Source: Opitutia bacterium
GTDB taxonomy: Bacteria > Verrucomicrobiota > Verrucomicrobiia > Opitutales > UBA953
Length of the DNA: 64,000 bases
Direction of reading: 5' to 3'
Assembly: GCA_947453335.1 (NCBI GenBank)
Contig: CANGFP010000002.1
Span: 186,001 to 250,000 of the forward strand
Below are positions 33,675 through 42,333 of the stretch, piece by piece. Numbering within the stretch: the stretch's first letter is position 1; each line of letters begins with the position of its first letter. The translations under genes were made by a program, and so were the position numbers. Below the pieces are notes generated by a model. It saw nothing but the letters and a program-made list of their open reading frames with translations, did not search any database and was not told the origin of the DNA.

Positions 33675-34646
33675 CTAGAAAAGTTCGCCCTGCTCAGGGC
33701 CAGGAGCGGGCTTGGGCTTCGGCGCGGCGCTCGGCTTGACCGGAACTTCAGCCGGCTGCGCGGCCGTCGGAGCGAGGCCATGCCGACCGAGATAACGACG
33801 CAACGTGGAGTGCATCTCCATGGCCTCCAGGAAGGCCGCCACGGCCTTGACGTCTTCCGCCGGGGGTTGTCCCGGCTCGAAGGCGAAATCGGTCCTGAAA
33901 CGGACGAGCGAGAGGTTCGCGCGGATGCGGTCGGCCTCGCCCTTCACCTGCTCGCGGAAGCGCGCAGGTTCGATGGACTCGGCGGCGGCCAAGACGCCCT
34001 CGAGACCACCGTACTGCTGCAGCCACTTGACCGCGGTCTTCGGGCCGACGCCCTTGAGGCCGGGGATGTTGTCCGAGGTGTCGCCGACGAGCGCGAGATA
34101 GTCGGCGATGAGGGTCGGCGGGACGCCGAACTTCTCCTCGACCCCCGCAGCGTCCAAGCGGCGCCAGCCGGCCGCAGGATTGGCGGTCGGCGGCGGCGCG
34201 AGCTGGAGGACCTTCCCTCCCACGCATTGCCCGAAATCCTTGTCGGCGCTGACGATGATGCATTCGTCGCCCGCGGAGGACAGACGCTGCACCGCGGTGG
34301 CGATGAGGTCGTCGGCTTCGACGCCGCGCTCCTGCACGACCGCGAACCCCAGCAAGGCGGTGAGTTTCTTGATCTCCGGCAACTGCAGCACGATGTCGGG
34401 CGGGGTGTCGTCGCGCTGCGCCTTGTACTCGGGCAGGACCGCGAGGTGCCTGTCCGAACCGCCGAGGTCGAAGAAGACGACGCAACGGTCGGGCTTCTCG
34501 GCGTCGCGCAGGTCCTGCAGGGCCTTGATCCAACCGTGCAAAGCGCCCGTCGGGAACTGGTCCGATTGACGGCGCAGGTTGGACCGCTCCATCGCGAAGT
34601 GGCTCCGGAAGACCAGGTTGAAGCCGTCGACGAGGAGCCAGCGCAT
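33675..34646 (-). CDS. 5'-3' exonuclease, PolA N-terminal/FEN-like
   Basis: 323 aa. A stand-alone version of the 5' nuclease domain of DNA polymerase I. Metal-binding and helix-hairpin-helix motifs are intact: LLVDGFNLVFRSHFA, VVFFDLGGSDRH, GVEADDLIATAV, IIVSADKDFGQ, YLALVGDTSDNIPGLKGVGP with KTAVKWLQQYG. It probably removes RNA primers or flaps, or backs up PolA. The Pro/Lys-rich tail ends in EQGELF, which resembles a short linear motif. It is not cotranscribed with the secretin operon, whose terminator lies upstream. Confidence 0.9.
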   Translation of the reverse strand: MRWLLVDGFNLVFRSHFAMERSNLRRQSDQFPTGALHGWIKALQDLRDAEKPDRCVVFFDLGGSDRHLAVLPEYKAQRDDTPPDIVLQLPEIKKLTALLGFAVVQERGVEADDLIATAVQRLSSAGDECIIVSADKDFGQCVGGKVLQLAPPPTANPAAGWRRLDAAGVEEKFGVPPTLIADYLALVGDTSDNIPGLKGVGPKTAVKWLQQYGGLEGVLAAAESIEPARFREQVKGEADRIRANLSLVRFRTDFAFEPGQPPAEDVKAVAAFLEAMEMHSTLRRYLGRHGLAPTAAQPAEVPVKPSAAPKPKPAPGPEQGELF

Positions 34647-34652
34647 GACCGG

Positions 34653-34681
34653 AAGTGTCTCCGTCCCGTCGGCACCTTCCA
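34653..34681 (-). promoter_or_regulatory. candidate leaderless promoter of the exonuclease gene
   Basis: Minus strand TGGAAG, 17 nt, ACACTT, then CCGGTC and ATG 34646. The -35 variant TGGAA also occurs upstream of the CII-like and SGNH genes. Confidence 0.42.
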
Positions 34682-34682
34682 G

Positions 34683-34714
34683 AAAAAAGCAGGCCCGCCA
34701 TGAGGCGGGCCTGC
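34683..34714 (-). terminator. rho-independent terminator of the secretin operon
   Basis: On the minus strand GCAGGCCCGCC-TCAT-GGCGGGCCTGC followed by TTTTTT, starting 20 bases after the secretin stop. The 11-bp perfect stem makes it strong. Confidence 0.92.
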
Positions 34715-34734
34715 GAAGGGCGAAGCGAGGTCGC

Positions 34735-37700
34735 TTACTGTCCGGCGGCCGGCGCGGCCGGCGCGGCTTCGCGAGGCGACGCAGGGGTCGTGGCGGCTTC
34801 GACGGGTTCGCGGTAGACCGCGCCGCCCGGAGAGAGGACGACAGGGTTCTGGAACACGGAACCGGCGCGCATGCCAGGGTAGCTGCTGCGGAGGGTGGCG
34901 CCGCCCGGGGACACGAGGTTCGCGGTGACGAAGACCGTGAGGTTCTTCTTGGTCGTGGACTTGCCGCTGGAGCGGAAGGCCGCGCCGAGGAGCGGGATGT
35001 CGCCGAGGACCGGGACCTTGTCGTTCACGGTCTTGACCTCTTCGCGGGTCAGGCCGCCGATGACGACCGTGGCGCCGTCGAAGACGGTGACGTCGGTCGA
35101 GACTTCACGGGTGGTGAAGATCGGCTGGAAGAAGCCGGAGGGGATCGTGACGGTCGTGCCGGCGGAGATGGCGACGGACGTGCCACCGTATTCGACGAAA
35201 CCTTCGAACTCGGTCACCTTCGGCTTGAGGTTGAGGGCGATCGAGTCGTCGGCGCCGACGGTCGGGGTGACTTCGAGGGTCACGCCGACTTCCTGGACGG
35301 TGAAGTCCTGAGGGGTACCCGCCGTGATGGTCACGCCAGCGGAGCCACCACCGTTGTTGTTACCACCGCCCGTGGAACCGACGTTCGACTGGGTGTCGCC
35401 GTAGGACTGGGGGTAGCGGAGGAGCTGGGCGATCTTGATGATGGCCGTCTTGCCGTCGAGGACGGTGAGGCTCGGGGCGGACATCAGGTCGGAACCGCTG
35501 TTCTGCTCGATGGCCTTGAGGAAGATCGAGAGGTCGTACGAGCCGATCGTGCCGATCATGCCGTTGTAGCCGCCGACAGCGCCGTTCCAGCCCTTGGCGC
35601 CGCCGAAGTTCGGCTCAGCGCCGCCGAAGTTGCCCGTGGGGAACTTCGGGGGGGTGTTGCTGATCGTGGTCATCTGCGGGTCGACGGTCTGGGTGATCGG
35701 AACGCCGCCGATCGTCGCCACGGTGGTGTAGCCAGGAGACGTGATGGAGCCGGGGTTGGACACCACGGAGGAACCGAACACGTCGTTGACGGAGCGGAGG
35801 TTCGTCTGGGCGCGGATGGTCTCCACGCCGGCCGCGTTCTTCGTGGACAGGCGGAGGTTCGTCGAGAGCTCGTTCAGGGAAGCCTCGGAGACTTCGATGA
35901 ACTTCGACTCGATGTGGACCTGCTTGATGTCGGAGTAGCGACGGAGGATGTTGCGGATGCGCTCCAGGTTCTTGCGGTTCTGGGTCACGATCAGCGTCGT
36001 ACCGTCGTAGTTGAGGACGGCGCCGGTCACTTCGAAGGACACGCCGGAGCGGGTCAGGAAGTTCTTGATGCCTTCGTTGCGCGGATTGACGTCGGTCGCG
36101 CCGGCGCCGGCGGTGGCGCCGCCGAACGGGCTGGCGGTGGCGCCAGGGGTGGTCGTGGCCGGAGCGCCGGTGCCGATGCCGGTCATCTTGGTCTCGGCGG
36201 CGGAGCTCAGCGGGAAGAACTCGGTCTCAAGGTCGTTCGAACCGGAGTCCGGACGGATCTCGATGATGCCCGCGTTGATCGTGTAGGTGAAGTTGACCTG
36301 CTTGGTGATGAGGTCGATGGCCTTCTCGAGGGTGACGTTGCGGAGCGTCATGTTGACCGACGGATTCTTGCGGTCCGGGTCGATGACGAACATGTTCACG
36401 CCCTTGTTCTCCTTGTCGTAGGACTGGGAGACGATGGTCAGCTGGGCGATGGCGCGGTCGAACGGCAGGTCGCGGATGTTGATCTCCGGGACGGTGATCG
36501 AGCGGAGCTTGTCGAGGATCGGGTCCGTGGTGACGGGGCCGGTGACGCCGCCGACTTCGCGGTTGTAGACCTCAGGGAGCTTCCAGCTTTCGTCGAGCAG
36601 CTCGAGGAGCTTGCCCTTGGTCACGCTGCGGTTCCACTGGCCGGAGTTCTCGGAGAGCACCTGGCGGATGCGGACCTGGAAGGCCTTGGACTCGGCGTTG
36701 TTGGGCTGGTACTGGAGGATTTCGCGGTAGGCGTCGAGGGCGCCGGCGTAGTCGCCGTAGAGGTAGCGGGCGCGGCCCTTGACGAGCAGTTCCTGCACCT
36801 TGTCGTCCTTGGCGCGGAGGCCGGGCGAGATCTCGTCGACGCTGCGGAAGGCCGGGTCGGACTTCTTGGCGGCGAACTCGGCGCGCAGACGGCGGGCGCT
36901 GGGGTCGTCGGCGCCGTTGAGGCGTTCGAACTCACGGACGAAGGCGTCGGCCTTGTTCATCTCGCGGGCGTCCATCGCGAGGAAGGCGCGACGGGAGATG
37001 ATCGAGGAACGGACCTGCTTGATGCGGTTGCTGACCGGCTGGGTCGCGATGTTGCGGGGCAGGTTGGAGGAGGCCTTGTCGAGGAGCGCGTTGGCGTCGT
37101 CGAGGTCGCCCTTGCGGACGGAGCTTTCGGCTTCGTCGATGAACTTGGACGCTTCGTCGATCGCGGCGGCGTTCACCTTGGCGAGGCGGACGACTTCGGC
37201 GCGGGCGAGCTGGTCGGCGCCCTGGTCGCCGGATTCGCGGCGGCTGACGATCTCCTGCTTGGCGAGGGTGACCTCGTCGCGCCAAGCCTGGGCGGCGATG
37301 TTGTTCGGGAGGGCGCCGTTGGCGCCATCGAGGATCTTGAGCGCGCCGGCGTAGTCGCCCTGATCGGCGGTCTGCTTGGCGAGGGCGATGGCCTGGGCCA
37401 CTTCGCGGTAGAGGTTCTCGTGGCCGGAAGCGACTTCATCGAGCAAGCTCGCGGGCTTGGCGGGAGCGGCCGGGGCAGGAGCGGCGGCCTTGGCCTTGGC
37501 GGCTTCTTCGTCGGCCTTGGCCTTCTCGGCGGCGGCCAGCGCGGCCTTCACGGAGGCGATGCCTTCCTTGGCGGCTTCGTCGTCGGCGGAAATCTTCTGG
37601 AGCTCCTCGAACTTCGCGAGGGCGACCTGCAGGTCACCCTTCTCGCGCGCAGCGAGGGCCTCGGAAAGCAACTGGGTCTTCTGCGTCACCGGATCGGCAT

Positions 37701-37779
37701 CCTGGGCGACGATCGAGCCGACGGCAGCGGCAGCGATGAGGGTGGCCCAAGCGAGCCTGTTGATTTTGTGGTTTTTCAT
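34735..37779 (-). CDS. type II/IV-type secretin, Amuc_1098-like
   Basis: 1014 aa. The signal peptide ends about VGSIVAQ. A long TPR/helical periplasmic region (to about residue 390) contains KGDLQVALAKFEELQK and YLYGDYAGALDAYREILQYQ. N domains follow (ITVPEINIRDLPFDRAIAQL; VTLEKAIDLITKQVNFTYTI; LIVTQNRKNLERIRNILRRY), then a Gly/Asn-rich insert and the secretin barrel with VGVTLEVTPTVG, VVIGGLTREE and VPVLGDIPLLGAAFRS. It should form the outer-membrane channel of a type IV pilus or related machine. It is the last gene of a five-gene operon whose order equals Akkermansia Amuc_1098-1102. No pilin or ATPase gene is in the window. Confidence 0.9.
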   Translation of the reverse strand: MKNHKINRLAWATLIAAAAVGSIVAQDADPVTQKTQLLSEALAAREKGDLQVALAKFEELQKISADDEAAKEGIASVKAALAAAEKAKADEEAAKAKAAAPAPAAPAKPASLLDEVASGHENLYREVAQAIALAKQTADQGDYAGALKILDGANGALPNNIAAQAWRDEVTLAKQEIVSRRESGDQGADQLARAEVVRLAKVNAAAIDEASKFIDEAESSVRKGDLDDANALLDKASSNLPRNIATQPVSNRIKQVRSSIISRRAFLAMDAREMNKADAFVREFERLNGADDPSARRLRAEFAAKKSDPAFRSVDEISPGLRAKDDKVQELLVKGRARYLYGDYAGALDAYREILQYQPNNAESKAFQVRIRQVLSENSGQWNRSVTKGKLLELLDESWKLPEVYNREVGGVTGPVTTDPILDKLRSITVPEINIRDLPFDRAIAQLTIVSQSYDKENKGVNMFVIDPDRKNPSVNMTLRNVTLEKAIDLITKQVNFTYTINAGIIEIRPDSGSNDLETEFFPLSSAAETKMTGIGTGAPATTTPGATASPFGGATAGAGATDVNPRNEGIKNFLTRSGVSFEVTGAVLNYDGTTLIVTQNRKNLERIRNILRRYSDIKQVHIESKFIEVSEASLNELSTNLRLSTKNAAGVETIRAQTNLRSVNDVFGSSVVSNPGSITSPGYTTVATIGGVPITQTVDPQMTTISNTPPKFPTGNFGGAEPNFGGAKGWNGAVGGYNGMIGTIGSYDLSIFLKAIEQNSGSDLMSAPSLTVLDGKTAIIKIAQLLRYPQSYGDTQSNVGSTGGGNNNGGGSAGVTITAGTPQDFTVQEVGVTLEVTPTVGADDSIALNLKPKVTEFEGFVEYGGTSVAISAGTTVTIPSGFFQPIFTTREVSTDVTVFDGATVVIGGLTREEVKTVNDKVPVLGDIPLLGAAFRSSGKSTTKKNLTVFVTANLVSPGGATLRSSYPGMRAGSVFQNPVVLSPGGAVYREPVEAATTPASPREAAPAAPAAGQ

Positions 37780-37800
37780 CGGGGCTTCGGAGGTAAAAGG

Positions 37801-38709
37801 TTATTTTTTGGCTTTATCTTTATTGGGGGTCGCAGGCTTCACCTCAGCCGGGATGGCCAAGGTCTCGGTGAAGGACTTACGGCCCTTTTTGGGGTCGGGG
37901 ATAAAGGTCTTCTCAACGGTCACCGTCTTGTTATCCAAGTCAATGTCTTTGATGACGAAATCGGCCCCTTTGTAGGAGAATTTGTCGCCCTTTCGGTGGC
38001 GGGACCAGGTCGTGGAAGGGTTGTCGGTCGCCGCCAACAGGATGTTGATGGTGTCCTTGAACTCGATGGGCTTGAGGTCGTCGATTTCGACCAGGCGGCC
38101 GAGGACCTTGTCGTCCAGGGTCAGGACATTGCGGGGGAAGCCGTCGGCGCCCTTCTCTACCTTGAAGGCGACAGGGGTGACAGGGACCTTGGGGTCGAGG
38201 GGCTGCTTCAGCTTGCAGCGCTCGTAGTAGGTCTTGGACTCGATGTTCTGGATCAGGAACTCGCGGTCGGCTTCCTTGCCGGTGCGGGGAGCCATCGTGC
38301 TGCTCAGGACGTAGGGGTAGATCGGGTGGCCGACCTTGACGAGGGCGATGCCGAACGGAGGCAGCGGGATGACCTTGCGGCCGAGGGGGACGTATTCCGA
38401 CTGGGAAGGATCCCAGGCGATGTCGATCGTGGTGAAGAGGTCGTAATCCCAACCGTCGTCATTCTCCTCTGGGGCCAGCCAATCGTTGGCGGTATCCTTG
38501 AGGGACGCGCGCGGCGAGTTCGGGTAATCCCCGCCCTTGGGGGGCATGCTGAGCTCAGGGATGGCGACCTGACGGGCCTCTTCTTCGGGCAGCAAAGGCT
38601 TCACCAGCTGGGGCGCCCAACCTTGGCTAAGCAGACCCCACGCGGTGATGCCGGCGATGAGCAACAGGGTCGCGCCGATGAAGAGGAAGAAATCCTTGCG
38701 GGAATTCAT
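37801..38709 (-). CDS. Amuc_1099-like inner-membrane pilus-locus protein
   Basis: 302 aa. One N-terminal transmembrane helix (FFLFIGATLLLIAGITAWGL) and a periplasmic beta-rich domain. The region with SKTYYERCKLKQPLDP, KVEKGADGFPRNVLTLDDK and DFVIKDIDLDNKTVTVEKTF looks like a PilP-type beta domain that could dock the secretin, but similarity is by position and fold impression. It lies between the secretin (21 bases) and the Amuc_1100-like gene (15 bases). Codon use is less biased than in its neighbours (more TTT, GGG, CAA). Confidence 0.62.
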   Translation of the reverse strand: MNSRKDFFLFIGATLLLIAGITAWGLLSQGWAPQLVKPLLPEEEARQVAIPELSMPPKGGDYPNSPRASLKDTANDWLAPEENDDGWDYDLFTTIDIAWDPSQSEYVPLGRKVIPLPPFGIALVKVGHPIYPYVLSSTMAPRTGKEADREFLIQNIESKTYYERCKLKQPLDPKVPVTPVAFKVEKGADGFPRNVLTLDDKVLGRLVEIDDLKPIEFKDTINILLAATDNPSTTWSRHRKGDKFSYKGADFVIKDIDLDNKTVTVEKTFIPDPKKGRKSFTETLAIPAEVKPATPNKDKAKK

Positions 38710-38724
38710 GGGAAAGATCTCGGG

Positions 38725-39828
38725 TTATTTCTTGGGTTCGGACTCGGCGGCAGGCTTGTCCTCGACGACAGAGAGGTAGTCGACCTGGACGGAGAAATGG
38801 GCCGGGGCCTGGCGGACGACGACCTTGCGGTCTTCCTTCGGGGCGGGGACGGCGGCCTTGGTGGCGGCGCCGGCGGCGGCATCGGACGTGAAGAAGCCAG
38901 GGAGGCTCGTCACGGCCGCGGGGGCGGCGACGGAACCGGCGCCGGCGACGGGCGTCGAGGCGCCGAGAATCTTGAGCATGTCGGCGGTCGGAGTACCGAC
39001 CTCGACGGCGGTCACCGCGAAGGGACGGCCGCTGTTGCGGACCTTGTTCACGAACGTGCGCAGCGTGGCGGTGTTGCCCACGAAGCGGATGCGGAAGGAA
39101 AGCGTGTCGACGAGGCCCGGCTGGCGGAACGTGCGCGACGGGGCGAACTCGTCGGACTCGTTGCGGACGGTCTCAGGCTGGGCGAAGGTGCCGGCGCCAG
39201 GCTTGCCTTCGGCGATCTTCTCGAAGGTCTCGACGGCTTCGCGGTCGATCGATTCCAGGAGGATGGGGGTGGGGGCGCCGGCGACGACCGGACGGGATTC
39301 GGCGAGCTGCTTGTAGAGGAACTCGACGATCTGGCGCTGCTGGTCGACGCGGATGATGTCGCGCTTCGGGGAGGTGCCGGGATTGCGGATGTAGCGGCGG
39401 AAGCCGAACTCGCACTTCTCGTTCGGCAGCATGCGGATGTCGCGGTCGGCGGCGAACTTGGTCCACTCGTCGACGGACTGCTTGATCTCGGAGGCCAGCG
39501 CGGTGTTGGACATGTCCTTGCCGAGGATGCGGCCTTCGGCGCCGCCGGCGATGAGGGCCTTGAGCTGGTCCTTCTGCGTGTTGAGGTCGGCGAGGTCCTT
39601 GGTCGCGGCGTCGACGTTCGCGGAGGTCAGGGAGACGGAGGCGTTGACCGTGGGCAGGACGTGGCCGCTGAGGAGCGCGCGGCTCTTCTTCTGCTGGAGA
39701 TCGAGCTCCTTGGCGGTGTCGACCTTGACCTTGTACTTCCAGTAGCTGGCGCCCAGGCCGGCGACGAACACGACGCCGACCGCGATGAGCGAACCGTAGA
39801 AGAACTTGTTTTGCTTGAAGTTATCCAT
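38725..39828 (-). CDS. Amuc_1100-like membrane-anchored pilus-locus protein
   Basis: 367 aa. N-terminal helix FFYGSLIAVGVVFVAGLGAS, then a Lys/Glu coiled coil (YKVKVDTAKELDLQQKKSRA to about residue 100). Two alpha-beta units follow (EWTKFAADRDIRMLPN; LSFRIRFVGNTATLRTFVNK with PFAVTAVEV), and an Ala/Pro-rich stretch leads to a final strand (HFSVQVDYLSVVE). This is the arrangement of Akkermansia Amuc_1100, a PilO/PilN-fold protein known for host effects. Position between the 1099- and PilM-like genes supports orthology. Direct sequence identity looks low, so the call leans on synteny and architecture. Confidence 0.68.
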   Translation of the reverse strand: MDNFKQNKFFYGSLIAVGVVFVAGLGASYWKYKVKVDTAKELDLQQKKSRALLSGHVLPTVNASVSLTSANVDAATKDLADLNTQKDQLKALIAGGAEGRILGKDMSNTALASEIKQSVDEWTKFAADRDIRMLPNEKCEFGFRRYIRNPGTSPKRDIIRVDQQRQIVEFLYKQLAESRPVVAGAPTPILLESIDREAVETFEKIAEGKPGAGTFAQPETVRNESDEFAPSRTFRQPGLVDTLSFRIRFVGNTATLRTFVNKVRNSGRPFAVTAVEVGTPTADMLKILGASTPVAGAGSVAAPAAVTSLPGFFTSDAAAGAATKAAVPAPKEDRKVVVRQAPAHFSVQVDYLSVVEDKPAAESEPKK

Positions 39829-39831
39829 GTC

Positions 39832-41529
39832 TCAGAGGGCTTTGTCCTTTTGGATGACCAACGTGAAGGTGAGCTTGGGGACGTTGGCTTCCTTGTAGTC
39901 GGGCTTGATCTCGTCCGACGGGATGTCGGCGACGAAGGGCGACTTCTTGAGGCTGGCCATGAGCGCGTTCTGCCGCTCGATCAGCTCCTTCGCGTTGAAG
40001 GTCTTACCCGGCGCCACCTTGTCGAGGAGGATGCGGGCGGTGACGGTCACCTTGGTGAGGGGCTGGGCAGGCGGCTTGGGCGAATCGCCTTCGGCGGCGG
40101 TCGCCGCCGGCGTGGCCGCGGCGTGGACGACGTGCAGCTCCTCGATCCAGGTGTTCTTGCTCTGGGCGACCCGGGACTGGAGGTCGGTCAAGAAGGCCGG
40201 CCAGTTGGAGCGGTTGACGACGACGAACTCGAGCAGCTGGTTGGTGGCGAGGACGGCGTGCGAATCCTCGTGCGTCTTGATGATCGTGCCCTGGTGGCCG
40301 TTCAGCACGGCGGCGCGGTTCTTCAGGAGCTTGATCTGCTCGGTGTTGTAGTCGCCGGCGTCATCGAGGGCCATGTAGACCGGCCACGGGGCCAGGGCGG
40401 CGAGGAGCGCGGCGACGAAAAGCTTGGGCTTGCGCGCGTCGAAGGCGATCTGCGCGGCGATGTCGCGCGGAATGAGGTTCACGCCCGAGCCCTGCGGCAG
40501 GAGCAGGCCGGCGGCTTCGCCGATGACCTCGGAGATTTGGTGGACGTGCTGGCGCAGGTAGTCGGGGTTGAGCTCCGGGCCCGGCGTGAGGGCGGAGGAC
40601 GGATCGAACGGCTCGACGGGCAGGCGCAGCGATTCGGTGAGCTGCTCGGCCAGACCCGGGACGAGCGAGCCGCGGCCGGTGAGCAGGATGCGCGTCGGCT
40701 GGCGGCCGGCGGCGCCGCGGCGCACGTTGATGAGACGGCGGTTGATGTCCTGCGAGAGGCGGCGGATGAAGCTCTGCGAGTTGGCCTGGAGGACGGCGAC
40801 CTGCGGATCGGACTCGGCGAGGTGCACGATGCCAGAGTAGTAGCCGACCTTGACGGCTTCGGCGGTGGCGAAGGGCTGGCCGGTGTTGTCGGAGATGCCC
40901 TGCGTGAGCAGGTTGCCGCCGATGTTGGCCGACTGGATGTTCGCGCCGGCGGGGCCGACGAAGCTAAGGGAGGTCGAACGGGCGCCGACGTTGACGATGA
41001 GCACTTCCTCGTTGGCGAGGCCGCCATGCAGGAGCGCGGCGCGGCTGTCGAGCAACGGGGCGGCCTGGATGCCGGAAGGGCGCAGACCGGTGGCGGAGAC
41101 GAGGTTGGCGATGCGCGTGGCGACTTCGGTCCGCAGGGCGAAGAGGAGAACCTCCGCTTCGACGCCGTCGGAGGACATCACCTGGCTGTCCCAGATGACT
41201 TCGTTCAGCGGATAGGGGATGGCGTTCTGGGCCTCGAAGGCGACGATCTGGGCCTGGCGCTCACGCTCGACCTGCGGGACCTTGAGCGACTTCTGGAGCA
41301 GGAGGAAACCCGGGGCGACGATGGTCGCCTGACCCGAGATCTTGTGGGCGTTGACGAGGTCGGCGAGCGCGGCGATGGCGGCGTTCAACCAATCGTCGTC
41401 ACCCAAGCCGGGCGCGAGGTCTTCGGCGAAGAACTGGTCCAGGAACAAGCGTCCGGATTCCTCGCGGAAGGAGGAAACCGAGACGTGGGACGCGGCAAGG
41501 TTGACGATCAAGGCCTTCTTCTGGCTCAT
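39832..41529 (-). CDS. pilM: PilM-PilN fusion protein (Amuc_1101-like)
   Basis: 565 aa. Residues 1-345 are an actin-like PilM: KKALIVNLAASHVSVSSF, NAIPYPLNEVIWDSQ, EEVLIVNVGARSTSLSFVG, RILLTGRGSLVPGLAEQL. Directly after, GVNLIPRDIAAQ (349-360) recalls the INLLP start of PilN, then a transmembrane helix (LFVAALLAALAPWPVYMAL), a coiled coil and a PilN-like domain (WPAFLTDLQSRVAQSKNTWI). PilM normally binds the N-terminal tail of separate PilN; here they are one chain. ATG 41529 (MSQKKALIVN) is chosen over the long upstream ORF-track start. Confidence 0.85.
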   Translation of the reverse strand: MSQKKALIVNLAASHVSVSSFREESGRLFLDQFFAEDLAPGLGDDDWLNAAIAALADLVNAHKISGQATIVAPGFLLLQKSLKVPQVERERQAQIVAFEAQNAIPYPLNEVIWDSQVMSSDGVEAEVLLFALRTEVATRIANLVSATGLRPSGIQAAPLLDSRAALLHGGLANEEVLIVNVGARSTSLSFVGPAGANIQSANIGGNLLTQGISDNTGQPFATAEAVKVGYYSGIVHLAESDPQVAVLQANSQSFIRRLSQDINRRLINVRRGAAGRQPTRILLTGRGSLVPGLAEQLTESLRLPVEPFDPSSALTPGPELNPDYLRQHVHQISEVIGEAAGLLLPQGSGVNLIPRDIAAQIAFDARKPKLFVAALLAALAPWPVYMALDDAGDYNTEQIKLLKNRAAVLNGHQGTIIKTHEDSHAVLATNQLLEFVVVNRSNWPAFLTDLQSRVAQSKNTWIEELHVVHAAATPAATAAEGDSPKPPAQPLTKVTVTARILLDKVAPGKTFNAKELIERQNALMASLKKSPFVADIPSDEIKPDYKEANVPKLTFTLVIQKDKAL

Positions 41530-41563
41530 ACGTGCGGGCGATAGAGTGGGGTTCCGGATGGCC

Positions 41564-42295
41564 TCAGCGGGTCGGCACGTCTTCGCGGATGAATTCAGGC
41601 GAAGGCGGGACGACGGGGGAGTCGGCGTAAAGAACGAGGTACTGCGGGCGCAGGATGCCCGGGGTGGCGACGACGCCGCGGTCGGCGGCGTCCTTGGCGG
41701 GGTCGAACTTGGCCTTCGTCTGGAGGTCCTTGTGGAGGGCCATCTTCTGGTCGGCAAGCACGACGCCACGGGCGTCGAAGACAGGCTCTTCGTTGCCGCC
41801 GACCTCGATCTGAACGTAGAAATAGTCAGGCTCCTTCTTCAGGTTGTCGCGCTTGACGATGTCTCCCGGCAGGTAGAAGAGAACGGAGCGGGGTTGATTG
41901 ACTTCGATCGTGAGCACGGTGGCCGAAGCGCGGTAGTAGTTCCAGTCCTCGGGCTTGGCCGAAGTCGTCTTGTAGATCTGCGTGACGGTGACCTTGACCT
42001 TGTCGACCCACTTCTTGTTTCCGCCGACCTTGGCTTCGCCTTCGCCCTTGGCCTCGGCCTTGGCGGCGCCGGTGGCGGCGGCGGAGTTGGCCTGGATTTC
42101 GACCTGCATGCGGTTCCAAGGGTTCACCTGGCCGCCCAGCTTGGTCTGCTGGAAGGTCACGTTACGCACGAAGACGGCGCTCTTGCCGGAGGCGCCTGCC
42201 GCAGGACCGGTCGCAGGGGCGGTCTGGGCAAAGGAAATGGAGCTCAGGCTGACCATCGCCAAGAGGAGGGCGCAAACGGCTTTGAATCGGGGCAT
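41564..42295 (-). CDS. exported Amuc_1102-like pilus-locus protein
   Basis: 243 aa. A signal peptide (MPRFKAVCALLLAMVSLSSI to SFAQ) precedes a soluble beta-sandwich-like protein: FVRNVTFQQTKLGGQVNPWN, KWVDKVKVTVTQIYK, LTIEVNQPRSVLFYLPGDIV, YFYVQIEVGG. It is the first gene of the secretin operon, as Amuc_1102 is in Akkermansia. The ORF-track ATG is 19 codons upstream; ATG 42295 gives a standard signal peptide. A likely role is a periplasmic pilus or secretion subunit; no enzymatic motif is seen. Confidence 0.68.
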   Translation of the reverse strand: MPRFKAVCALLLAMVSLSSISFAQTAPATGPAAGASGKSAVFVRNVTFQQTKLGGQVNPWNRMQVEIQANSAAATGAAKAEAKGEGEAKVGGNKKWVDKVKVTVTQIYKTTSAKPEDWNYYRASATVLTIEVNQPRSVLFYLPGDIVKRDNLKKEPDYFYVQIEVGGNEEPVFDARGVVLADQKMALHKDLQTKAKFDPAKDAADRGVVATPGILRPQYLVLYADSPVVPPSPEFIREDVPTR

Positions 42296-42304
42296 GGGGA
42301 GTAA

Positions 42305-42333
42305 TGTCGTAAGGAGGGGCACGATGGTGGCAA
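42305..42333 (-). promoter_or_regulatory. candidate promoter of the pilus-like operon
   Basis: Minus strand TTGCCA (42333-42328), 17 nt, ACGACA, 9 bases, ATG 42295. It overlaps the proposed zinc-binding-protein start on the plus strand, so the two transcription units share a very tight divergent region. Confidence 0.4.

Noticed and set aside
34579-41544. 2321-aa plus-strand ORF, the longest in the track
   Set aside because: It runs antisense through the whole secretin/PilM operon and has low-complexity Gly/Asp/Arg/Val/Leu composition. The five minus-strand genes have signal peptides and conserved motifs. It is open only because GC-rich codon bias removes stops in the opposite frame.
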